Shown here piece after piece: positions 1 through 7,425 of a stretch of 37,148 nt of DNA. How positions within the stretch are numbered: position 1 is the stretch's first letter; each line of letters opens with the position of its first letter. Source of the DNA: Bacteroidota bacterium (GTDB lineage: Bacteria > Bacteroidota > Bacteroidia > Sphingobacteriales > Sphingobacteriaceae); contig JABDFM010000002.1 in assembly GCA_013286565.1 (NCBI GenBank), positions 63,599 through 100,746 of the forward strand. The letters are read 5' to 3'. Under the pieces are notes generated by a model. It worked only from the letters and a program-made list of their open reading frames with translations. It was not told where the DNA came from and did no database searches. The position numbers were made by a program, and so were the translations under genes.

Positions 1-1673
1 ATATAGAAATACATCTGCGGTATGTCCCTCGCCATTTTCAACTGGCAATGGCCACACATCACGAATATGATGATCGTTTTTGGCGATTTATCAGGAATTT
101 CAGGATTGAAACACCAAACGGGAAAGCAATCTATAATAGAAAGGATAGCGCATCATGGGATATCACTATTCCAGGCAATAAGGCAGTTATTTATTATCGC
201 ATAAAATTGCCAGATCTACCTCGTTTTGCACACAGACCTTTTCTTGCTTCTTATGGGGGATTGTTGGGCGATATTCACTCATTCATGTATATGGTGGAGC
301 AATCCCACATTCCATCTTCCGTAACCTTTGAATTACCCAAAGAATGGCAAATTGCAACCGGGCTTGAAAAAACAGCCGACAGAAAAACATTTATCGCATC
401 CTCGGCTAAAACACTTTTGGATTGCCCGGTATTAGTAGGGCGTTTACACCAATGGACCTTTAGGGCCGGAAATAAACCTCATACTATAGCATATCTTTCA
501 GCTACAAGTAAACTGAGCTTTGATACTTCATTATTTATTAGCAACATACAAAAGATAGTCATACAAACAGTGCGTTTATTTGGGGGTATCCCATATAAGA
601 ATTATACATTCCTGTTTGAAGATGGCGTAAACGGCGCTCTTGAGCATAGCAATTCGGTTACCATAGGCGCACCGGCCGACATAATTACCAACCATAAGCA
701 GGACATATACAGCGAGATCGCTCACGAATTTTCTCATACATGGAATTTAATGTTTATCAAACCCGCAGAGTACACGGAACTGAACTACGGGCCCCAGGAA
801 CAATCAGCAGGGCTCTGGTTTAGCGAAGGGTTAGCTATGTTCTACTCTGATCTGCTGCTTCGCAGAGCAGGCCTGCCCGTTGAAGAATTCACACGGGTTG
901 CGCACCTGGAGGGTTTAATTAAGAGGTATTATGCCGATACGGGCAATATGGTTATTCCACCAGGTAAAGTAAGTTTGGCCTCCAACGCACCTCCAGGCAT
1001 GTTAGGCGATTATTCGGCCAGTACACACCTGCAAGGCGAGTTATTAGGTGCTATGCTGGATATGCTGATACGAAATATCACCGACAACCAACACTCTTTT
1101 GACGATGTGATGCGGCTGATGTTCAAACGTTTCGGAGGTGACAAGGGCTTTTATGCACAGGATATTGAGCGCGTAGTAGCTGACGTTTGCAGAGATAATA
1201 GGGTACATGTATTTTTTCAAAACTACGTTTACGCTGGCAAACCACTTGATTTTAACCAATACCTTCGATTAATTGGATTGAAACTGGAGCTTTCATATCA
1301 ACCGGCTGTAGATGATAAGGGACAACCTGCACCAGATACACGTGTATATACATGGAAACCGCAAGGCGACACTGTTTACCATATAATTATGACTCATCCT
1401 GAAAGTTGTTGGGTAAAAGCGGGTTTACATACAGGTAATGCTGTAATAGCCATTAATAACCAGTTTATCAAAAGCAGGCAAGATTTTTATAATACCCTGA
1501 AGACCATTAAAATTGGGGATACTGTAATTGTTCAGGTAAATCATGCGGATGGTCTACAAAAGATACCTGTCGTCATAACTGGATATCAGGTACCTGTAGC
1601 AAACATTACAAAAGTCAATGATCCGGGCATCCGGGTCCAAAATTTATATCAGAAATGGGAACAGGGGCAATAA
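1..1673 (+). CDS. M61 (glycyl aminopeptidase-like) metallopeptidase, 5' truncated
   Basis: The frame is open to the left window edge and the codons before the first ATG (48) read as a sensible part of the M61 N-terminal beta domain, so the true start lies outside the window. Counting from ATG 48, the zinc motif HEFSH is at residues 226-230 and the third ligand is the Glu in WFSEG (about residue 260), the arrangement typical of family M61. A PDZ-like domain follows near residues 430-515 (hydrophobic beta strands around AGLHTGNAVIAINNQ). The family comprises zinc peptidases with an N-terminal beta domain, a thermolysin-like catalytic core and a C-terminal PDZ, with reported preference for N-terminal Gly/Ala. 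Whether a signal peptide exists cannot be judged because the N-terminus is missing. It is convergent with dprA, with 27 bp between the stop codons. Family call confident; substrate unknown. Confidence 0.88.
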   Translation, partial: IEIHLRYVPRHFQLAMATHHEYDDRFWRFIRNFRIETPNGKAIYNRKDSASWDITIPGNKAVIYYRIKLPDLPRFAHRPFLASYGGLLGDIHSFMYMVEQSHIPSSVTFELPKEWQIATGLEKTADRKTFIASSAKTLLDCPVLVGRLHQWTFRAGNKPHTIAYLSATSKLSFDTSLFISNIQKIVIQTVRLFGGIPYKNYTFLFEDGVNGALEHSNSVTIGAPADIITNHKQDIYSEIAHEFSHTWNLMFIKPAEYTELNYGPQEQSAGLWFSEGLAMFYSDLLLRRAGLPVEEFTRVAHLEGLIKRYYADTGNMVIPPGKVSLASNAPPGMLGDYSASTHLQGELLGAMLDMLIRNITDNQHSFDDVMRLMFKRFGGDKGFYAQDIERVVADVCRDNRVHVFFQNYVYAGKPLDFNQYLRLIGLKLELSYQPAVDDKGQPAPDTRVYTWKPQGDTVYHIIMTHPESCWVKAGLHTGNAVIAINNQFIKSRQDFYNTLKTIKIGDTVIVQVNHADGLQKIPVVITGYQVPVANITKVNDPGIRVQNLYQKWEQGQ

Positions 1674-1700
1674 GCCCTTAAGGGTGCACTTTACCAAAAC

Positions 1701-2801
1701 CTAATTAATACAATAGGTTTTCCCCGGCAGCGAACGGATAAAGCCCTGCATTTCCATATTCAGCAAGTTCATGGCCAACTGGCTCATGGGCATATTGGTT
1801 TTGATGGTGAGATCGTCAATTGCTAAAGGTATTTTATGCTGATGGATGATATCAAATATCAGGCGCTCATCAGTCGACAGGTCTATCGGTAAAACCAATT
1901 GCTCCGTAACGGTTTTTGTACCATCAGCTTTCTCCCAGCCCAAACTATAAGCCAGGTCGGCAGCACAGGTAAGTAGCGCTGCTTTATTGTTTCTGATCAA
2001 AAAATTACAGCCTTCAGAAAACTCATCATCCACCCTGCCGGGGAAAGCAAACACATCCCGGTTATAGGAGTTGGCTATTTCGGCAGTGATCAATGCACCG
2101 CCTTTAACACTTGCTTCAATCACGATGGTAGCATCCGCCAGCCCGGCCACGATGCGGTTACGCTGCGGGAAGTTTTCACGATCAGGGATAGTGCCTGAAG
2201 GGAACTCGGTTAACAGCCCGCCATTCTCCAGCATTTTTTCAGCAGTGCCGCGATTTTGTGAAGGATATATCCTGTCGAGGCCATGCCCAAGCACGCCTAC
2301 CGTTGGTATATTCTGTTTTATGCTTTCCTTGTGCGCCGTTACATCAATGCCAAAAGCCAGGCCGCTTACTATTAATATCGGGTATTGCTGCAGTTCCTCA
2401 ACCAGTTGCCGGCACAGTTGCTTACCATAATCAGTAGCGTTGCGCGTACCCACAATACTTACTACGTGCCTCGGGTTCAAATCTGCATTCCCTTTTGCAT
2501 ATAATAATATAGGGCCGTCGGCGCAGTTTTTTAAACGTTTGGGGTAAGTTTTATCCGTATAAAAAATAACATTGACATCATTCTTCTCCATAAACCGCAA
2601 CTCCTCTTCTGCACGGTGCAAGGCATAAGTCAGGTCCATCTCTCCAACCCTTTTTTCGCCAAATCCGGGCACATGCAGCAATTTTGCTTTGGATACTTTA
2701 AATACCTGTTCTGCATCGCCAAAATGAATGATCAGCGATTTGGCCAATACGGGGCCAATATTTTTTATAAAAGATAATGCAACCTGGTGAAGTAATGACA
2801 T
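1701..2801 (-). CDS. dprA: DNA processing protein DprA
   Basis: A 366-residue protein with a helix-hairpin-helix-like N-terminus (about residues 5-60, GFGEKRV), then the Rossmann-like DprA core: SIVGTRNATDYG near 115-126, VSGLAFGIDVTAH near 145-157, GHGLDRIYPSQN and FPQRNRIVAGL. These are the diagnostic DprA/Smf motifs. The C-terminal 70 residues look like the winged-helix DprA domain. DprA binds incoming single-stranded DNA and loads RecA during natural transformation; many non-competent bacteria also keep it. The start at 2801 gives the expected N-terminus. Five degenerate 8-bp tandem copies lie immediately upstream of the start (2808-2847). It is divergent from the blaI-like gene, and the 170-bp gap carries that gene's operators. 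Confidence 0.95.
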   Translation of the reverse strand: MSLLHQVALSFIKNIGPVLAKSLIIHFGDAEQVFKVSKAKLLHVPGFGEKRVGEMDLTYALHRAEEELRFMEKNDVNVIFYTDKTYPKRLKNCADGPILLYAKGNADLNPRHVVSIVGTRNATDYGKQLCRQLVEELQQYPILIVSGLAFGIDVTAHKESIKQNIPTVGVLGHGLDRIYPSQNRGTAEKMLENGGLLTEFPSGTIPDRENFPQRNRIVAGLADATIVIEASVKGGALITAEIANSYNRDVFAFPGRVDDEFSEGCNFLIRNNKAALLTCAADLAYSLGWEKADGTKTVTEQLVLPIDLSTDERLIFDIIHQHKIPLAIDDLTIKTNMPMSQLAMNLLNMEMQGFIRSLPGKTYCIN

Positions 2802-2807
2802 GTTATT

Positions 2808-2847
2808 GATGTGCAGATGTGCGAATATGCAAATGTGCGGATGTGAA
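2808..2847. repeat. Five imperfect 8-bp tandem repeats upstream of dprA
   Basis: Consecutive 8-mers read GATGTGCA, GATGTGCG, AATATGCA, AATGTGCG and GATGTGAA. The array starts 7 bp upstream of the dprA start codon and so would lie in its leader or core promoter. Function unknown. Copy number of such short repeats can vary by slippage. Confidence 0.7.
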
Positions 2848-2902
2848 ATTATAATAAATCTATTATTTGCTCAAATTTTTAGCAAAAAACTTTTTTGTTA
2901 AA

Positions 2903-2968
2903 AAACTACATAAATAGTTTGCAAACTATAAAAATAGTTTTACCTTTATCTAACTATAAAAATAGTTT
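2903..2968 (+). promoter_or_regulatory. Three BlaI-type operator palindromes with embedded promoter
   Basis: Three 16-bp inverted repeats of the form AACTAT-N4-ATAGTT lie just upstream of the repressor ATG (2972). They are at 2904-2919 (one mismatch, AACTAC), 2924-2939 (perfect) and 2952-2967 (perfect), with centres 20 and 28 bp apart. A Bacteroidota-type promoter fits between them: TTTG at 2918-2921, a 19-bp spacer and TACCTTTA at 2941-2948 (one mismatch to TAnnTTTG). Box 2 then fills the spacer and box 3 covers the predicted start of transcription. BlaI/MecI repressors are dimers that bind short dyads in their own promoter, so autorepression is the natural reading. The half-site differs from the classical TACA/TGTA motif. 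The palindromes are seen; binding is inferred. Confidence 0.8.
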
Positions 2969-2971
2969 ACT

Positions 2972-3349
2972 ATGAAAATAAAAGAACTGACCAAAGCCGA
3001 AGAGCAAGTGATGCAAATATTATGGCAATTAAATGAGGGTATTGTAAAGGATATCATCGAAAAAATGCCGGAGCCGAAACCTGCCTATAATACCGTATCC
3101 ACCGTGGTGAGGGTACTTGAAGGGAAGGGATTTATTGACCATAAAGCTTATGGCAATTCGCATGTGTATTTCGCGCTGATAAGCGAGGATGAATACAAAA
3201 AATTCACCTTTGATAAGATGATGACCAACTATTTCAGTAACTCCTACCAAAGCCTGGTGTCGTTCCTGGTGAAAGAAAAAAACCTTGATCTGAAAGAACT
3301 GGAAGAAATAACCAAACTGGCCGAAAAACTTAAATCGCAAAAACCATGA
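2972..3349 (+). CDS. BlaI/MecI/CopY-family transcriptional repressor
   Basis: A 125-residue protein with the BlaI winged-helix domain (residues 1-75): LTKAEEQVMQILW at the start, then the recognition-helix region AYNTVSTVVRVLEGKGFI and a wing ending in HVYFAL. The C-terminal 45 residues form the helical dimerisation part. In BlaI/MecI, cleavage of the repressor follows activation of an M56 membrane peptidase, and that partner is encoded next with a 4-bp ATGA overlap (3346-3349), indicating translational coupling. Three palindromic operators cover the promoter. No beta-lactamase gene is nearby, so the regulated output is probably the operon itself or genes elsewhere. The family is secure; the signal is not known. 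Confidence 0.93.
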   Translation: MKIKELTKAEEQVMQILWQLNEGIVKDIIEKMPEPKPAYNTVSTVVRVLEGKGFIDHKAYGNSHVYFALISEDEYKKFTFDKMMTNYFSNSYQSLVSFLVKEKNLDLKELEEITKLAEKLKSQKP

Positions 3350-5097
3350 GCTGGATACATTATTTACTGGAAGCTAATCTTTACCTGGTTGCCTTCTATT
3401 TGCTGTATTACCTGCTTTTGAGCAGGGAAACCTATTACCAGCTGAACCGCGTTTACCTGCTGGTGAGTACTGTGCCGGCGTTCATTATTCCATTGATCAG
3501 GATAGGTGTTTTAAACCCTCCTGTCGCCCGCTTGCGAAATATGGCAATAACAACTATTGATATACAGCCTGTCATCACCAGTGTGCACATCAAAACAGCC
3601 TTTGATACCTCATGGCCGCTGATCGATTATTTTCTATTGGGCTATGCGCTGATCGTAATCCTGTTGCTGGTCAATTTTATGGTGAAGATCTATAAACTGA
3701 TCAGGCTATCGCATCGCAATAAAACTGCGGAAAATGAAGCTTTCAAGCTGGTAGAATTGCCTGATGAAAATAACGCGTTTTCGTTTTTCAATTACCTGTA
3801 TGTGAGTCCGGGCCTTACGCTGTCGTCAACCATCATCAATCATGAATTGATCCATATCCGGCAAAAACACAGCTGGGATATTATTTACCTGGAATTGCTG
3901 AAGATCATCAACTGGTTTAACCCTTTCCTGTACCTGCTGCAAAACAGCATGAAGGAAGTGCATGAGTTTATTGCCGATAGCCAAACCGTAGATAAAGAAC
4001 CCAGCGCTGATGTTTATACCGATTTCCTGGTGAACAATGCTTACGGTATTCATGAAAATATGCTAACCAATACCTTCTTTAATAAAAGCCTACTCAAAAA
4101 ACGAATTATGATGTTACACCAAAAAAGATCAGGGAATGCAGCAAGGCTGAAATACCTGTTTGTGCTCCCTTTAATCGGAGGACTGCTTTGTGCTTCCACA
4201 CTTGGGTTTACTAAAACCTATGCATTAGTAGACCTGGCGCCACGGCACGAACTGCCTATAAGTGTACCGCATCATAAAAACAAAGCGGATACGGTAAAAA
4301 AGGATTTCCTGAACAAAGCCGTTACTTCAAAAGGCTACAAATACCAGGAAACCGCTTATTTGATCAATCGCAAAACAAACTTCCGGGTGATCATTATTGA
4401 AAAAAATGGTACTGAAAAAGAGTATTATAAAAATTCAGCTTCAACTGCGGATTTAAAATTACTGAAGGACAAATATGGTTACACGTTCCCGTCAATGGCG
4501 ATATTTGACAAAATGCCACCGCCGCCACCTGCGCCAATGGGGCCTCCGCCTGTTCGTGGGCCAATCCCGCCCGTCAAAGTAAATTTCGCACCGCCACCAC
4601 CGCCTGCGCCGCCGGTTAAAGTAAAACTTGCATCTCCACCGCCACCAGCGCAGCCGGTTAAAATAAAACTTGCTCCGCCGCCACCACAGCCTGCACCACC
4701 AAAAGATGCAGTAAAATTTCCACCGCCAAGCTATTGGGACAATAACTTAAAAAACTTGGCAGTTTATCTCTGGCACTATGTGCTTTATCCTACAGAAGCG
4801 AGGGATAGCAAAATTACCGGGAATGTGATCGCTCAAATTACAGTAAACAGCGATCATAGGATTACTGATGCAAAGATCATCAGCGGTATTGGGCATGGCT
4901 GTGATGATGAGGTTGTAAAAGTATTAAAAGCTTATGAGGGTACAATCAACAAAACACCTGGCGATTATGTGCTGGCAATTACTTTTAATTTGGTAGGCAA
5001 TGCTAAAATAAAAACATACTTTCCTGAACCCGTTAACGCTGAAATATCTGGGAAACCTAATTTTGTAGGATCGATACAAACGTATTCTTATCTGTAA
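3346..5097 (+). CDS. M56 (BlaR1-like) membrane peptidase with proline-rich linker and TonB-like C-terminus
   Basis: A 583-residue protein. Hydrophobic helices lie near residues 5-25, 30-50 and 90-115. The zinc motif HELIH is at 166-170, with a second acidic cluster (EVHEFIADS) downstream, as in the BlaR1/MecR1 peptidase domain. A further hydrophobic helix (about 270-290) begins after RLKYLFV. A periplasmic segment follows, then a proline-rich linker near residues 388-462 with three roughly 14-residue repeats built on PVKVKLA plus a PPPP run. The last 100 residues (from about 470; ITGNVIAQITVNSDHRITDAK) match the TonB C-terminal fold. BlaR1-type proteins sense an external ligand and trigger repressor cleavage; the penicillin-binding sensor domain of true BlaR1 is absent here. 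Such M56-TonB-like fusions are common in Bacteroidota and their ligands are mostly unknown. Translationally coupled to the repressor. Confidence 0.88.
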   Translation: MSWIHYLLEANLYLVAFYLLYYLLLSRETYYQLNRVYLLVSTVPAFIIPLIRIGVLNPPVARLRNMAITTIDIQPVITSVHIKTAFDTSWPLIDYFLLGYALIVILLLVNFMVKIYKLIRLSHRNKTAENEAFKLVELPDENNAFSFFNYLYVSPGLTLSSTIINHELIHIRQKHSWDIIYLELLKIINWFNPFLYLLQNSMKEVHEFIADSQTVDKEPSADVYTDFLVNNAYGIHENMLTNTFFNKSLLKKRIMMLHQKRSGNAARLKYLFVLPLIGGLLCASTLGFTKTYALVDLAPRHELPISVPHHKNKADTVKKDFLNKAVTSKGYKYQETAYLINRKTNFRVIIIEKNGTEKEYYKNSASTADLKLLKDKYGYTFPSMAIFDKMPPPPPAPMGPPPVRGPIPPVKVNFAPPPPPAPPVKVKLASPPPPAQPVKIKLAPPPPQPAPPKDAVKFPPPSYWDNNLKNLAVYLWHYVLYPTEARDSKITGNVIAQITVNSDHRITDAKIISGIGHGCDDEVVKVLKAYEGTINKTPGDYVLAITFNLVGNAKIKTYFPEPVNAEISGKPNFVGSIQTYSYL

Positions 5098-5145
5098 TAA
5101 AACATCGGGATAATAATATTTCTTAGCCCAATAAACCATCGTATT

Positions 5146-5181
5146 AAAAAAATGTCTGACCATTGGATCAGGCATTTTTTT
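5146..5181. terminator. Bidirectional rho-independent terminator after the M56 gene
   Basis: A 14-bp stem (5146-5159 with 5168-5181, one G-T pair) has an 8-nt loop, with A-run and T-run at the two ends. It lies 49 bp after the M56 stop and separates the blaI-M56 pair from the next genes. Confidence 0.8.
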
Positions 5182-5279
5182 ATGGGGTTTTAGCCTCTAT
5201 TTTAAAATGATTATTTTTTAATAACTTTAATGTTTGGTAAATAACCATCGTTAAATCCTAATTAAATAGAGCTTATTGC

Positions 5280-5678
5280 ATGATGTTTAGCAAGGGGAAA
5301 GGTTCGGCTGCCGTTACAGGAATAAAACGCTTGTCAGTTCTTTCATTGAGTTTGGTGTTTTTGTTGTTTTCAACGACTGCATTTATACAACGTGATACCA
5401 TCCGCAGGCCGCCGCCTCCACCACCTCATCCAAAGTTAAAGTCCATAAAAGAGGTGTGGACCAAGATCAACCCATTTAAAAAGAAAAACGCTGATAATAC
5501 CAGTAGTAAAGCAGATGAGCATGCCGAAGCGGTTAAGCCACCTCCACCACCCTTACCTACTCCTGTAACACCGCCGCCTGCTCCTAAGCCCACAGTTACT
5601 ACGCACAAAAAGAAAACGGTTACTAAAAAGAAAGTAAAAAAACCGGCAACTGATAAGCCGGCTCAGCCTTTAATATAA
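5280..5678 (+). CDS. Small exported proline/lysine-rich protein
   Basis: A 132-residue protein. The N-terminal segment is basic and then hydrophobic (RLSVLSLSLVFLLFSTTAF, about residues 17-37), a signal peptide or signal anchor. The mature part is low-complexity: a run of six prolines near 44-49, the motif KINPFKKK near 62-69, more PPPPP and TPPPAP segments, and a very basic tail (KKKTVTKKKVKK). No enzymatic domain is visible. The KINPFKK motif and overall plan recur in the next gene, so the two are paralogues. It is 20 bp upstream of that gene and likely co-transcribed with it. No family recognised; the composition resembles TonB-type periplasm-spanning linkers. Function unknown. Confidence 0.72.
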   Translation: MMFSKGKGSAAVTGIKRLSVLSLSLVFLLFSTTAFIQRDTIRRPPPPPPHPKLKSIKEVWTKINPFKKKNADNTSSKADEHAEAVKPPPPPLPTPVTPPPAPKPTVTTHKKKTVTKKKVKKPATDKPAQPLI

Positions 5679-5698
5679 TTAACCATCATTTAAAAACT

Positions 5699-6049
5699 AT
5701 GGCATTAGAAAAAAAGACAGGTAATAAAGCAAGGCTTAAGTACCTGCTGATGTTTCCCGTAACTACGGGGCTTTTGTGTATCGCATCTCATGCATTTGCA
5801 CAAAGCCCGCCACCTCCGCAGCCACCACCCCCACCAGATGAATTGTTCAAAAAGATCAACCCGTTTAAAAAGCATAAAAAAGATACCGCCGCTAAAAAAA
5901 GTGATAATGCTAAAGCGACTGCACCTCCAACAGCAGTTGCACCACCAACAACAGTTACACCGCCGCCAGGGGGACCACCGCCACCACCTAATCCACTGAA
6001 CCTTTTTAAGAAAAAAGCAAAGAAAGACACGACAAAAAATAAAAATTAA
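5699..6049 (+). CDS. Small exported proline/lysine-rich protein with M56-sensor-derived N-terminus
   Basis: A 116-residue protein. Residues 1-36 closely resemble residues 256-292 of the upstream M56 sensor: both have a basic stretch, GN-x-ARLKYL, a Pro four to five residues on, then GLLC and a short hydrophobic end. Here the segment works as a signal peptide (end near HAFAQS). The mature part contains PPPPQPPPPP, KINPFKKHKKD (shared with the 5280-5678 protein), TPPPGGPPPPP and a basic tail (NLFKKKAKKD). No catalytic domain. It appears to be a partial duplicate of the sensor's last helix and linker that became a separate exported protein. Function unknown. Confidence 0.72.
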   Translation: MALEKKTGNKARLKYLLMFPVTTGLLCIASHAFAQSPPPPQPPPPPDELFKKINPFKKHKKDTAAKKSDNAKATAPPTAVAPPTTVTPPPGGPPPPPNPLNLFKKKAKKDTTKNKN

Positions 6050-6114
6050 TACACCACTAAATACATTGCATTAACGCCCCTGATAAGGCAATTTTATAAA
6101 TCTAAATTTAATAT

Positions 6115-7383
6115 ATGTACCACACTAACACCCCTACCCCTGGAAAACTACGCCTAAAATCAATTCAATCTTCTTTCCTAAAAACTTTTTACAGTTGTTT
6201 AATACTCTTATTTATCGGGATACTGCTTCCATCCGGATCGTATGCACAAACAAATGATGTTGTTACCAATCAAACCATCACGCAATTGAGCAAAGCCGGT
6301 ATTGGCAAGCAGATCATCTTCGCAAAAATTGACAATTCAGTATGCAATTTTGATGTTTCAACAGACGGACTTATCGCCCTGAAACGGGATGGAGTGCCCG
6401 ATGATATTGTTGCAGCTATGATCGCGAAAGGTAATCCTGCTGCCCAGGCCCCTGCTGCTGATCCGAATCAAAATAACACCCCTGATCAAAATGCACAAAA
6501 CAGTGATAATGCAAATGCGCAGGCAAATGTTACTGTAACAGCAAATACAGCCCCGCCCGAATTGCCAACCTATCAGCAACCGCCATGCCCAACTGATGGT
6601 TATTTATGGACACCTGGCTACTGGGCCTTCAACTTAGCAAATGGCTTTTTTTGGGTACCGGGCGTATGGGTTGCCCCGCCAAATCCGGGCCTTTTATGGA
6701 CACCCGCATACTGGGGTTTCGTAGGCGGTGTGTACAGATTTCACCATGGCTATTGGGGTGCTTCAGTTGGCTTCTATGGCGGCATTAATTATGGCTACGG
6801 ATACGGCGGTGTTGGATTTGTAGGAGGTGGGTGGTATGGAAGATCTTTCCGTTATAATACAGCCGTTGTGAATGTAAACACTACCGTTATCCATAATACT
6901 TATGTTGACCGCACAGTGGTAGTTAATAATACAACCGTTAACCGTACCAGCTTTAATGGTACCGGCGGCGTTACGGCAAGGCCAAGACCAGAGGAACTTG
7001 CTGCTATGAAGGCACCGCATGTTCAGCCTACTTCTGAACAGCTTTCGCACCAGCAGGCAGCAAGTACAGACAAAAACCAGTTTGCCCGTGTAAATAATGG
7101 GCATCCATCTGCAGCTGCAATAAGCAGGGTGAACACTGCTTCGGTTAGGGCCCAGGGTGCAGGCGGTTCTAATTTAAACCACAATAATAACGCCGGTGCC
7201 AACAATACACCTACAGGTGGCACAAATCGGGCAGCAACAAATGCTACTACAACTAATCCGGCGGCAGGTAATAAAACAGCTCCTGCTACTAACAATAACA
7301 ACAACCGCCAGAATAATCGCCAGTCAAGGTCTTCTAAACCCGCACGGCAACCAAGAAACAACAATAAGAAAGATAAAAATTAA
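6115..7383 (+). CDS. Secreted WxxGxW (YXWGXW)-repeat protein
   Basis: A 422-residue protein. A hydrophobic helix near residues 24-45 ending in SYAQ is a signal peptide. Residues 47-105 form a small helical domain (ITQLSKAGIGKQIIFAKI, then GVPDDIVAAMIAKG) often seen in secreted Bacteroidota proteins. After a low-complexity Gln/Asn/Ala linker, residues 150-245 hold Trp-rich repeats such as LWTPGYWAF, FWVPGVWV and LWTPAYWGF, then Gly/Tyr-rich sequence. The C-terminal 150 residues are Asn/Thr/Ala-rich and end very basic. WxxGxW proteins are exported and generally uncharacterised. It follows the proline-rich pair at 65 bp and converges on rsmG. Confidence 0.82.
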   Translation: MYHTNTPTPGKLRLKSIQSSFLKTFYSCLILLFIGILLPSGSYAQTNDVVTNQTITQLSKAGIGKQIIFAKIDNSVCNFDVSTDGLIALKRDGVPDDIVAAMIAKGNPAAQAPAADPNQNNTPDQNAQNSDNANAQANVTVTANTAPPELPTYQQPPCPTDGYLWTPGYWAFNLANGFFWVPGVWVAPPNPGLLWTPAYWGFVGGVYRFHHGYWGASVGFYGGINYGYGYGGVGFVGGGWYGRSFRYNTAVVNVNTTVIHNTYVDRTVVVNNTTVNRTSFNGTGGVTARPRPEELAAMKAPHVQPTSEQLSHQQAASTDKNQFARVNNGHPSAAAISRVNTASVRAQGAGGSNLNHNNNAGANNTPTGGTNRAATNATTTNPAAGNKTAPATNNNNNRQNNRQSRSSKPARQPRNNNKKDKN

Positions 7384-7385
7384 AG

Positions 7386-7425
7386 AAAACAGATAGCGGT
7401 AAGGGTTCCTTCCCTTACTGTTTTA
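7386..7425. terminator. Bidirectional terminator between the WxxGxW gene and rsmG
   Basis: Inner stem GTAAGGG (7399-7405) pairs with CCCTTAC (7412-7418); outer AAAACAG (7386-7392) pairs with the TGTTTT that follows, leaving a 6-nt bulge on one side. The right arm overlaps the rsmG stop codon, so both convergent transcripts could end here. Confidence 0.65.

Noticed and set aside
2972..5097. Beta-lactam resistance locus
   Set aside because: The sensor lacks a penicillin-binding domain and no beta-lactamase or PBP gene is present.
5426..5608. Antisense glycine/valine-rich frame opposite the proline-rich gene
   Set aside because: It is the complement of CCN proline codons (glycine on the other strand); the plus-strand gene has a signal peptide and a paralogue.
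5788..6030. Antisense glycine-rich frame opposite the second proline-rich gene
   Set aside because: Same cause; the sense gene has a sensor-like N-terminus.
7023..7364. 113-residue minus-strand frame inside the WxxGxW gene
   Set aside because: Arises from the low-complexity Asn/Thr/Ala region; no family features.
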